From positions 1-22,862 of the IMG/VR virus record IMGVR_UViG_3300020457_001453: 22,862 bases of DNA. The stretch is one strand, 5' to 3'. This stretch comes from a virus. The notes under the pieces are model-generated. The model ran no database searches. It saw only the letters and a list, made by a program, of their open reading frames with translations, and had not been told where the DNA came from. A program made the position numbers and the translations under genes. Below are positions 5,828 through 12,455 of this stretch, piece after piece. Positions within the stretch are counted from its first letter, which is position 1. Each line of letters opens with the position of its first letter.

Positions 5828-6258
5828 ATACTTGTTGTATCGGTGACGCTTGTTACTGTTTGGGTGCGTTGTATTACTGTGTGAGTCTGAAGCCCAGGTC
5901 CGCTGTAATGTTCCGTGTATTGGAACGCTGCTCCTGGTACTGATTGAACGAAGTTCGGTTTGTTTTGTGTTGAAAGATCTAATCCAGTCCATGTTGTAGT
6001 CACACCATCTAAGGTATTGTTTTGTGTTGTAGTCACATCAGGTGCTACATTTGTTGATCCTGATTCAAGTTCTACCCCTGTACCAGAAACTGAATACGTC
6101 CAGCCTGTAGCATAATCCATCGAATTAATGGTTTCCGTTACGGTACTGGTAGTTTCCGTATGGCTCGTCATCGAGCCTTGGGTAAAATTTGGGACCACGG
6201 GAACTGCATTCGCTGCAGTTCCAGTTCCTAAGAGAAGTAGTAATAAGACTCTTCTCAT
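5815..6258 (-). CDS. Exported Ser/Thr-rich protein (147 aa)
   Basis: Begins MRRVLLLLLLGTGTAANA, a clear Sec signal peptide with probable cleavage after residue 18. The mature part is Thr/Ser/Val-rich with repeated beta-like strings (TETTSTVTETINSM, TTTQNNTLDGVTTTW, TVIQRTQTVTSVTDTT), consistent with a beta-rich extracellular or virion-surface protein. It starts five bases after the stop of the upstream minus-strand gene, so the two are co-transcribed. It ends CAA TAA TAG, just past the point where the signal peptide of the next gene begins. No specific family is recognised. Confidence 0.7.
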   Translation of the reverse strand: MRRVLLLLLLGTGTAANAVPVVPNFTQGSMTSHTETTSTVTETINSMDYATGWTYSVSGTGVELESGSTNVAPDVTTTQNNTLDGVTTTWTGLDLSTQNKPNFVQSVPGAAFQYTEHYSGPGLQTHTVIQRTQTVTSVTDTTSIFQQ

Positions 6259-6263
6259 TTTAC

Positions 6264-6764
6264 TTAGTTGATTGTAAGCTCAGTTACAAATTGTGCAGTC
6301 GTTACAGTACCTGCACCACCACCAACAGCAGTTGCTGTATGTCCTGATGTTACAGTACCTGTACCAGTTCCACTACCAACAGCTGTTGATGTCTGGATAG
6401 AGTAATCACTAACTGCACCTACTGCTGGAGCAGTAGTTTCAATTACATCACCCTGAATAAATGATTGGCTAAAGCTATATGCACCACCAGCACTTGTCTG
6501 TGTGGCTGTAGCGATAGAACCAGCTCCTACTCCTGATGACAGTGAACCAATACTACCAACGTTACCATCAGCAGAGTTACCACCACCAACGTCCATAGTC
6601 ACACCAGATCCTGAGGCAGTATAAGTACTACCAATTCTCTGTACCTGAGTAGCTGCAGCATTCGTCATAAGCTGAGTACTAGATGACATTCTGTGCGTGA
6701 TATCTGCACGAGCCACACCACCACCAAATGTCAGCAGTGCAACAAAAAATAAAAGTTTCTTCAT
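6264..6764 (-). CDS. Exported Gly/Ser-rich protein (166 aa)
   Basis: First gene of the leftward operon. From the ATG at 6764 it begins MKKLLFFVALLTFGGGVARA, a typical Sec signal; an ATG at 6785 would add seven residues. The mature part is Gly/Ser/Thr/Ala-rich, with loops such as VGGGNSADGNVGSIGSLSSG and GSGTGTGTVTSGHTATAVG, suggesting a repetitive beta or fibre-like fold. It resembles its downstream neighbour in composition, so the two may be related. A late-like box at 6787-6794 on the minus strand would start transcription between the two candidate ATGs, favouring 6764. Function is unknown. Confidence 0.65.
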   Translation of the reverse strand: MKKLLFFVALLTFGGGVARADITHRMSSSTQLMTNAAATQVQRIGSTYTASGSGVTMDVGGGNSADGNVGSIGSLSSGVGAGSIATATQTSAGGAYSFSQSFIQGDVIETTAPAVGAVSDYSIQTSTAVGSGTGTGTVTSGHTATAVGGGAGTVTTAQFVTELTIN

Positions 6765-6771
6765 ACAAAAC

Positions 6772-6800
6772 TGTACACGCTTCATGTATTTAGATATAAT
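6772..6800 (+). promoter_or_regulatory. Sigma70-like promoter before talC
   Basis: TGTACA (6772-6777, four of six to TTGACA), 17 bases, then a perfect TATAAT (6795-6800). Transcription would start near 6807, sixteen bases before the ATG at 6823. This is a host sigma-type (early or middle) promoter and the only one I see for the long rightward operon, since no gap of note exists from here to the right edge. It overlaps the leftward late box, so the two directions may be used at different times. Confidence 0.6.
6787..6794 (-). promoter_or_regulatory. Late-like promoter box for the leftward operon
   Basis: On the minus strand the box reads TCTAAATA, seven of eight to TATAAATA. It lies 22 bases before the ATG at 6764, the same geometry as the boxes at 3382 and 3937. 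Its position directly before the ATG at 6785 makes that longer start unlikely if this promoter is used. Confidence 0.4.
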
Positions 6801-6822
6801 ACTAAGTAAAATTACATACATA

Positions 6823-7500
6823 ATGGAAAACTCAGTCACTCCAATGAAGATCTTTCTCGATACAGCCGATACCGAGATAATCAATAAGCACTTTGCCACT
6901 GGACTTATTGATGGCGTAACAACAAATCCTACACTAATCCGTAAAAGTGGAAGAGATCCTGAAGATGTTTATCAGGAACTAATAGACTTAGGTCTAGGTG
7001 ATATAAGCATGGAAGTTGGTGGTAATGCTATACAAATGCTAGAAGAAGGACGTAGGTTATATGCTAAGTTCGGTCATCACTCTACTATCAAAGTACCATG
7101 CACACCTGAAGGTCTATGGGTATGTAAGGAATTACATAGAGATCATATCGATGTTAATGTTACTTTGATCTTTGATGCTGCACAAGCAATACTTGCTGCT
7201 AAAGCAGGTGCTAAGTATGTGTCTCCTTTCGTTGGTAGATTGGATGATAACTCTATTACTGGATTGGATTTGATCACAGATATCAAACACATATATACAG
7301 TACAGAGAGTACATGAGACCCAAATATTATCAGCATCAATCCGCTATGTGAATAGCGTTTCTCAATCATTTGCTAATGGTGCAGACATAGTTACTATGCC
7401 TCCAGCAGTTTTTGAAAAAATGTACAACCATGTATTGACTGATAAGGGTCTAGAAATCTTTAACAAAGATCTTGAAGTTATAGCAAATGAGAATCATTGA
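6823..7500 (+). CDS. talC: Transaldolase, short TalC/FSA type
   Basis: Transfers a dihydroxyacetone unit between sugar phosphates in the pentose phosphate pathway. Cyanophage TalC is known to push host carbon toward NADPH and pentoses for phage DNA synthesis during infection. It has the typical short MipB/TalC length: 225 residues from the ATG at 6823, or 218 from the ATG at 6844, which gives the classical MKIFLDTADTEII start. Counting from 6844, the catalytic Asp is residue 6 in FLDTA and the Schiff-base Lys is 83 in TIKVPCTPEG; GVTTNPTLI and NVTLIFDAAQA are family hallmarks. The promoter position (start near 6807) allows either start. First gene of the rightward operon. Confidence 0.95.
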   Translation: MENSVTPMKIFLDTADTEIINKHFATGLIDGVTTNPTLIRKSGRDPEDVYQELIDLGLGDISMEVGGNAIQMLEEGRRLYAKFGHHSTIKVPCTPEGLWVCKELHRDHIDVNVTLIFDAAQAILAAKAGAKYVSPFVGRLDDNSITGLDLITDIKHIYTVQRVHETQILSASIRYVNSVSQSFANGADIVTMPPAVFEKMYNHVLTDKGLEIFNKDLEVIANENH

Positions 7501-8011
7501 AAATGCAATCTCTGATGAGTTGATTGATGCATGTATTGAAGAAATTCAAGGCAAAAAGAAGCAAGATGTATGGGGTATAAGTAAGTGGAAGTGGGGAGTA
7601 CCACTTCAACAAGCATATCGTCTTACTGCTTGTCTATCTAATAAACCTGATGTACATAACTACAATCAGATTAGGAATGAGACAACTAGGCATTTTGAAA
7701 CACCAGCATCCAATATTAATTACCATGTCTGGTTACCTGGATCTGGTATAGGTTGGCATGATGATGATAATTATAGTTATGGTGCTACCTTATATCTAAA
7801 TGATTGGCCACCTGAGAAGGGAGCAATCTTTATGTGGAAGGAAAAATATACTGGGGAATTAAATTGTCTAAACCCCAAGAGAAATCTTCTTGTAATAAAT
7901 GATTGTGGTGAGGATCATGCAGTAAGTCCTGTATTAGCAGGTGAAGATTTGGGACTTAGAATGTCAATTCAAATGTTTTCAGTTAAGATAAATCCAGACT
8001 ATCATGAATGA
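7487..8011 (+). CDS. 2OG-Fe(II) oxygenase family protein
   Basis: A 174-residue protein predicted to be a 2-oxoglutarate and iron-dependent oxygenase. The iron ligands would be His91 and Asp92 or Asp93 (GIGWHDDDNYSYG), and His144 (EDHAVSP); Arg158 (LRMSIQMF) would bind 2-oxoglutarate. This is the compact double-stranded beta-helix type abundant in cyanophages, whose substrates are largely unknown. It overlaps talC by 14 bases, so the two are translated together. Hydroxylation of a protein, a sugar or a nucleic acid base are all open possibilities. Confidence 0.8.
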   Translation: MRIIENAISDELIDACIEEIQGKKKQDVWGISKWKWGVPLQQAYRLTACLSNKPDVHNYNQIRNETTRHFETPASNINYHVWLPGSGIGWHDDDNYSYGATLYLNDWPPEKGAIFMWKEKYTGELNCLNPKRNLLVINDCGEDHAVSPVLAGEDLGLRMSIQMFSVKINPDYHE

Positions 8012-8237
8012 GATAAAAATTAAATGTTTACTATGTGGTAAGATAATAGATCATGGAACTTGTGGCTGTCCTAATTCTGCAAGAATTACTAAGGATGGAT
8101 ACAGTGCTATGGATATGAATAAGGTGATAGAAGTAAAATCTAAACCTATCAAATATAAACCCAGTGATTCTGATATAGCTTTCCAAGAAAGCCGTAGCAG
8201 AAGGAAGGTACGTAAACTTGACTTTGAAGTACGTTGA
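8004..8237 (+). CDS. Small zinc-ribbon-like protein (77 aa)
   Basis: An N-terminal CLLCGKIIDHGTCGC (Cys8, 11, 20, 22) can bind one zinc, followed by a basic tail (QESRSRRKVRKLDFEVR). A nucleic acid or protein-binding role is possible but not shown. It overlaps the oxygenase before it by eight bases and the one after it by 20 bases. Confidence 0.6.
   Translation: MNEIKIKCLLCGKIIDHGTCGCPNSARITKDGYSAMDMNKVIEVKSKPIKYKPSDSDIAFQESRSRRKVRKLDFEVR
8201..8208 (+). promoter_or_regulatory. Ribosome binding site deciding a TTG start
   Basis: AAGGAAGG nine bases before the TTG at 8218. It supports TTG as the initiation codon of the next gene, which has no suitable ATG before its conserved part. Confidence 0.5.
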
Positions 8238-8760
8238 ATCAATCCATATCGGTACTGATTGGACTGATGATTATGAATCTATTTGCAATAAACTTGTTAC
8301 TCAACATAAGTGGAGTCACAAGAGATATAAGTCTGGGAAATATGTATTTGATATTGCTCCGAATAATATAAGATATTTTCAACCATTATTTGATAGAGTT
8401 TACCATGAGGTAAAGGGGTTATATCCTCGTGCAGATATACCAGAGAAGTTTGCTTCTGCAATATGGGCATACGTATCTAATAAAGACAGGAGTGTTACCT
8501 TCCTTCACAATCATATGAAGGAGAAAATTCAGAGAGATATATCCACTGTTTACTATCTTAAGAAGCCAGAAGGTAGTGGTGATATAATGTTTTTAGTTGA
8601 CGGTGAAAAGGTTATACATACACCAGAGGAAGGAGATCTATTAGTATTTCCAGCCACTATGTACCACGCTCCAATGCCAACAGAGTGTGATGAATATCGT
8701 ATTGCTATTAACATAAACGTTATTACTAATAACGATTATTCAAACTTCTTGACACGGTAA
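8218..8760 (+). CDS. 2OG-Fe(II) oxygenase-like protein (TTG start)
   Basis: A 180-residue protein initiated at TTG, supported by AAGGAAGG upstream. The likely iron site is His97 and/or His99 (TFLHNHMKE) with His150 (ATMYHAPMP), and Arg161 (EYRIAININ) for 2-oxoglutarate. The strands WAYVSN, STVYYLKKPEGSGDIMF and GDLLVFPATMYHAP follow the order of the phage 2OG oxygenase family with a divergent first motif (H-x-H or H-x-N instead of H-x-D), so activity is less certain than for the gene at 7487. Confidence 0.65.
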   Translation: MTLKYVESIHIGTDWTDDYESICNKLVTQHKWSHKRYKSGKYVFDIAPNNIRYFQPLFDRVYHEVKGLYPRADIPEKFASAIWAYVSNKDRSVTFLHNHMKEKIQRDISTVYYLKKPEGSGDIMFLVDGEKVIHTPEEGDLLVFPATMYHAPMPTECDEYRIAININVITNNDYSNFLTR

Positions 8761-9027
8761 GTGGAGTATTCTATAATAACGACGTACTCTAAGAAGACCA
8801 TGACACGAGGTGTATTCCTGTCTAAATTCAAACTTGATTCAAAAACTTTAGTCGATGCAGTAGAAGAGAAAATTGATCTGGAGTATGATCATCCAGATCT
8901 ATACCAAAAGGTTTACCAATTCTACAAAGACCAAGATGTTTATTTCTATGATGATAAAGATAAGGACTATAACATCATATTAGAAAGTTTAGAATATGAT
9001 TTACTTGATTCGGAGTTACTAAGGTGA
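8761..9027 (+). CDS. Small acidic unknown protein (GTG start)
   Basis: The frame starts with GTG directly after the previous TAA, giving 88 residues beginning MEYSIITTYSKKTMTRG; an ATG at 8800 would give 75. The protein is rich in Asp, Tyr and Phe (YFYDDKDKDYN), with no membrane segment or known domain. It ends in a GTGA overlap with the isomerase gene. Function is unknown. Confidence 0.5.
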   Translation: MEYSIITTYSKKTMTRGVFLSKFKLDSKTLVDAVEEKIDLEYDHPDLYQKVYQFYKDQDVYFYDDKDKDYNIILESLEYDLLDSELLR

Positions 9028-9407
9028 GTTTTCAGAGAGATCGTCCATGGGGATGGTACAAATGCATATGTCGATCAGAGACCTATGCAGTGAAAAAAAT
9101 TTATGTTGCACCTAACCAAAGGTTGTCACTACAATATCATCAACACAGGACTGAGGACTGGGTGGTAGTTGAAGGTAGTGGTACTATTACCCAAGGTAAT
9201 CTTGATTCACCTGCTAAAGTGGGTGATACATTTTTTATTGGTATAGAACAACGTCACCGTTTAGCAGGTGGTCCTGATGGTATTGTTATCATTGAGGTTC
9301 AACGTGGTATATGTAAAGAAGATGATATTATAAGACTCGAAGATGATTATGGTAGAGTCCAAACCCGTAGTCTTTATGCCTCCCTCAATGAGTACGGAAC
9401 AGAATGA
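9024..9407 (+). CDS. Type II phosphomannose isomerase (cupin)
   Basis: Predicted to interconvert fructose-6-phosphate and mannose-6-phosphate. The 127 residues correspond to the isomerase domain found at the end of ManC/AlgA-type bifunctional enzymes, here standing alone without the GDP-mannose pyrophosphorylase part. Visible are RPWGWYK (7-13), the cupin metal site RLSLQYHQHRTEDWVVVEG (His39, His41, Glu44), GDTFFIGIEQRHRL (His78) and the closing EVQRG and IIRLEDDYGR. The GTG start lies in a GTGA overlap with the previous stop, and the end overlaps the next gene by ATGA. With the phosphomannomutase at 1714 it would supply mannose-1-phosphate. Confidence 0.88.
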   Translation: MSFQRDRPWGWYKCICRSETYAVKKIYVAPNQRLSLQYHQHRTEDWVVVEGSGTITQGNLDSPAKVGDTFFIGIEQRHRLAGGPDGIVIIEVQRGICKEDDIIRLEDDYGRVQTRSLYASLNEYGTE

Positions 9408-10351
9408 CTTATATTGTTACAGGTGGAGCTGGTTTTATCGGTAGTAATTTTCTTCATTACTTGAAGAATGAGACTGAAATAGATGATCAAGTTATTGTTA
9501 TAGACAATCTATCTTATGCTGCTGACTTGGAGTATGTTCCCAAGAACAAGCAGTTTATTTTTGAGTGGTGTGATATCTCTAATGAGGATCATGTCACTTA
9601 TATTTTTGATAAGTATAAACCAAAAAAGGTTTTTCATTTTGCTGCTGAAAGTCATGTTGATAGATCTATAAAAAATTACAGACCGTTTCTAGAAACAAAT
9701 GTTGTTGGCACAATCAACCTACTTAATGCTAGTCTAAAGCATGAGGTTGAAAAGTTTCATCATGTTTCTACTGATGAGGTGTATGGATCCCTCGAATATG
9801 ATGACGTTGAATTATTTAAGGAGACTACTCCCTATGACCCAAGAAATCCCTACTCGGCAAGCAAAGCAGCGTCCGACTATTTTGTCAAAACATGGCACAA
9901 CACTTACGGTATACCTTACCTTATTACTAACTGTTCTAATAACTATGGTCCTCATCAACATGTAGAGAAGTTGATACCATTGGTTGTAAGTAACGCATTA
10001 CAGGATAAGGTAACATATATGCATCAAGGTGGTCATCAAGTAAGGGATTGGTTATATGTTTATGATCATTGTGCTGCTATCTGGGAACTAGAATGGCAGG
10101 GAATTATTAATAATCATTTCAATATAGGTGGTGGATGTGAGCTGAGGAATATAGATGTAACTAAGATGATATTATCATTGATGAAGAAACCATATACACT
10201 CATTGGTATTAACGATGAGCGTCCAGGTATTGATAAAAGATACGGTATGGACTATAATAAGATGACTCAGTGGACTACGTGGAAACCATTCACTGATTTT
10301 GATCTTGGATTGAGGGCAACTGTAACATGGTACCTAGACCGTTTAACATGA
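9404..10351 (+). CDS. dTDP-glucose 4,6-dehydratase-like (RmlB family)
   Basis: An NAD-dependent extended short-chain dehydrogenase making NDP-4-keto-6-deoxyglucose. The 315 residues show the Rossmann motif VTGGAGFIGSN (5-15), FAAESHVDRSI (79-89), STDEVYG with Thr123-Asp124-Glu125, YSASKAASD (Tyr150, Lys154), NCSNNYGPHQHVEKLIP and RDWLYVYDH. The Asp-Glu pair after Thr marks the dehydratase rather than an epimerase. The sequence order is that of RmlB, so a dTDP sugar is the first guess; a CDP sugar cannot be excluded because an RfbH-like enzyme follows two genes on. The product could be the substrate for that enzyme. Start and end are both ATGA overlaps. Confidence 0.9.
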   Translation: MTYIVTGGAGFIGSNFLHYLKNETEIDDQVIVIDNLSYAADLEYVPKNKQFIFEWCDISNEDHVTYIFDKYKPKKVFHFAAESHVDRSIKNYRPFLETNVVGTINLLNASLKHEVEKFHHVSTDEVYGSLEYDDVELFKETTPYDPRNPYSASKAASDYFVKTWHNTYGIPYLITNCSNNYGPHQHVEKLIPLVVSNALQDKVTYMHQGGHQVRDWLYVYDHCAAIWELEWQGIINNHFNIGGGCELRNIDVTKMILSLMKKPYTLIGINDERPGIDKRYGMDYNKMTQWTTWKPFTDFDLGLRATVTWYLDRLT

Positions 10352-11163
10352 TCTCATTGTATGGAGCTGGATTTGTCGGTGGACATTTCGCTAAGATGTA
10401 CCATGAGTTTGTAGATGTACAAGGTAGGGATGAACGTAATCCTAAACATAAAGATATACTTTATTTCATATCAACTGTGGACAATTACAATGTCCATGAT
10501 AAAATAACACTTGACGTTGACACTAATTTACATGTCCTTTGCGAGGTTCTTGACCATTGTAGGTCAGAAGACATTACCTTCAACTTCATTTCCAGTTGGT
10601 TTGTCTATGGAAAAGGAGACACACCAGCATCAGAAACTTCACCATGCAACCCACAAGGGTTCTACTCAATCACAAAGTACTGTGCAGAAAATCTTATTAG
10701 GTCTTTTGCACAGACCACTGGGATGAAGTATAGGATCCTTAGACTATGTAATGTCTTGGGACCTGGAGATCATAAAGCAAACCGTAAAAAGAATGCTATA
10801 CAGTGGATGGTAAATGAATTGAAAGCAGATCGGGATGTGAAGTTATACGATAACGGATCTCATTGTCGTGATGTTATGCATGTTGATGATGTATCTCGTG
10901 CTATCTTTATGATCCTTGAAAAAGGACAACGGAATGAGATCTATAATATAGGATCAGGTAAACCAACTTCTGTTTCTGAGTTGATGTTATTAGCAAAACA
11001 ATACTCAGAATCAAAGGGTGAACTTTTGAACATGGATCCACCTGATTTCCATAAGAATGTTCAGACACAAAACTTCTGGATGGATGTTACTAAACTAAAA
11101 GAGTTGGGACATCAACAATTCCTAAACAATGAATACATTATCAGAGACTTATGTACAGCATAA
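10348..11163 (+). CDS. NAD-dependent sugar epimerase/reductase (SDR)
   Basis: A 271-residue extended SDR. I chose the ATG at 10348, which overlaps the RmlB-like stop as ATGA; an ATG at 10327 would add seven residues. Visible are the N-terminal cofactor motif LYGAGFVGGHF (4-14), a catalytic Ser in FISSWFVYG (80-88), YSITK (Tyr106, Lys110), RLCNVLGPGD and a substrate-side VMHVDDVSRA. The N-terminal domain is shorter than in typical epimerases. The gene lies between a 4,6-dehydratase and a 3-dehydratase, so a 4-keto reductase or epimerase of a deoxysugar is a likely role. Exact substrate is unknown. Confidence 0.8.
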   Translation: MISLYGAGFVGGHFAKMYHEFVDVQGRDERNPKHKDILYFISTVDNYNVHDKITLDVDTNLHVLCEVLDHCRSEDITFNFISSWFVYGKGDTPASETSPCNPQGFYSITKYCAENLIRSFAQTTGMKYRILRLCNVLGPGDHKANRKKNAIQWMVNELKADRDVKLYDNGSHCRDVMHVDDVSRAIFMILEKGQRNEIYNIGSGKPTSVSELMLLAKQYSESKGELLNMDPPDFHKNVQTQNFWMDVTKLKELGHQQFLNNEYIIRDLCTA

Positions 11164-12455
11164 AGGATCAAATAGGTTCTTTTATTATGGCTTTGGAATC
11201 GGAAGGGTATGATCTCTTTCCTTTCTTACCTAATAAAAATTGGAAACCAGGTGATCAGATATTATATTCTGGACCTTACTGGGATGATCAAGAACCGATA
11301 GCTGCTATGGCAGCATTACTTACTGGTAAGTGGTTACCTGCTGGTGAGAATGTAAATAAGTTTGAACGTGGATTTGGTAAGAGATTTGAGCATGACTATT
11401 CTGTCATGGTAAACAGTGGATCATCTGCTAATCTAGTGATGATTGCTGCACTGAAGAAGTACTTTGATTGGAAAGATGGTGATGAGATATTAGTATGTGC
11501 TTGTGGTTTTCCTACTACTATCAATCCTATTATTCAGAATGGATTGAAGCCAGTCTTTGTTGATATAGATTATAATGATTTGAATTGGAACCTTGATCAA
11601 TTAGAATCAAAGATAACAGATAGAACTGTTGCAGCATTTAGTTCACCCGTCCTTGGAAATCCCTATGACTTTGATAAGTTCCTCGACATTATTGATAGGC
11701 ATGGGTTGAAGTATATTGCTGACAACTGTGACTCCCTCGGTAGCAAGTGGAGAGGTGATCTTCTTACCAAACGTGCCGTCGCATCGTCTTGTTCTTTTTA
11801 TCCAGCTCATCATATTACTACTATCGAAGGAGGAATGGTCTCCTCTGACATCGAAGAGGTGGTTCAGATCGCTAGATCTTACGCCTGGTGGGGTCGTGGT
11901 TGCTACTGTGTAGGAGCCCAAAATAAATTGCCCAACGGTGTTTGTGGAACTAGATTTGACCGTTGGTTGGAGGGGTATGATAAGGATGTCGATCATAAGT
12001 ATGTCTTTGGAGTCCAAGGATACAATCTCAAGCCTGCCGATTTGCAGGGGGCGATTGGGTTGGTGCAACTGACTAAGCAAACTGAGATACATCACGTCCG
12101 TCGTCTCAACAAAAGTGCGATGACTCAAATCTTCTCTCAGATTCCTGGTTGCAGGGTTATCGAAGAGAAAGAACATGCTGAGACCTCATGGTTTGGGTGT
12201 CCTATTATCTATGAGGACGGTAAACACCACCTCGTAAAATACCTAGAGTCAAAAGGTATACAAACTAGAAACTATTTTGCTGGTAATATTTTGATGCACC
12301 CTGCATACAAACATATAGAACCAGCTTCTAACTATCCTGAAGCCTCAAAGGTGTTAGATAACGTATTCTTTGTAGGAACATCTCCCGTAATAACGATGCC
12401 TATGCTAGACTACATAGATGAGGTTGTTCAATCTTACATAAAGGAAATTAAATGA
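11151..12455 (+). CDS. RfbH/E1-type NDP-4-keto-6-deoxyhexose 3-dehydratase
   Basis: A member of the DegT/DnrJ/EryC1 fold, 434 residues. Where aminotransferases have a PLP-binding Lys it has SFYPAHHITTIEGG with His220, the hallmark of the PMP-dependent 3-dehydratases (E1/AscC/DdhC, RfbH, SpnQ) that remove the C3 hydroxyl to give 3,6-dideoxyhexoses. As I recall, E1 binds a [2Fe-2S] cluster by Cys193, 251, 253 and 261 (C-x57-C-x1-C-x7-C). Here Cys193, 251 and 253 are at the same positions, with the fourth at 265 (x11 instead of x7). Cluster and radical chemistry are therefore probably kept. These enzymes need electrons; no E3-type reductase is in the window, so host or phage ferredoxin may serve. 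It overlaps the SDR by 13 bases. Confidence 0.88.
   Translation: MYSIKDQIGSFIMALESEGYDLFPFLPNKNWKPGDQILYSGPYWDDQEPIAAMAALLTGKWLPAGENVNKFERGFGKRFEHDYSVMVNSGSSANLVMIAALKKYFDWKDGDEILVCACGFPTTINPIIQNGLKPVFVDIDYNDLNWNLDQLESKITDRTVAAFSSPVLGNPYDFDKFLDIIDRHGLKYIADNCDSLGSKWRGDLLTKRAVASSCSFYPAHHITTIEGGMVSSDIEEVVQIARSYAWWGRGCYCVGAQNKLPNGVCGTRFDRWLEGYDKDVDHKYVFGVQGYNLKPADLQGAIGLVQLTKQTEIHHVRRLNKSAMTQIFSQIPGCRVIEEKEHAETSWFGCPIIYEDGKHHLVKYLESKGIQTRNYFAGNILMHPAYKHIEPASNYPEASKVLDNVFFVGTSPVITMPMLDYIDEVVQSYIKEIK

Noticed and set aside
5828-5992. N-terminal 55 codons of the long minus-strand frame
   Set aside because: They overprint the 147-residue exported protein and would bury the signal peptide at residue 56, so I left them out of the gene while noting the start problem.
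9741-9965. Alternate-frame open frame inside the RmlB-like gene
   Set aside because: No likeness to a known protein; the RmlB frame has all family motifs across the same bases.
11643-12176. 177-codon open frame on the minus strand
   Set aside because: Lies wholly inside the 3-dehydratase gene, has no recognisable domain or upstream signals, and is explained by the G+C-rich patch with few stops.
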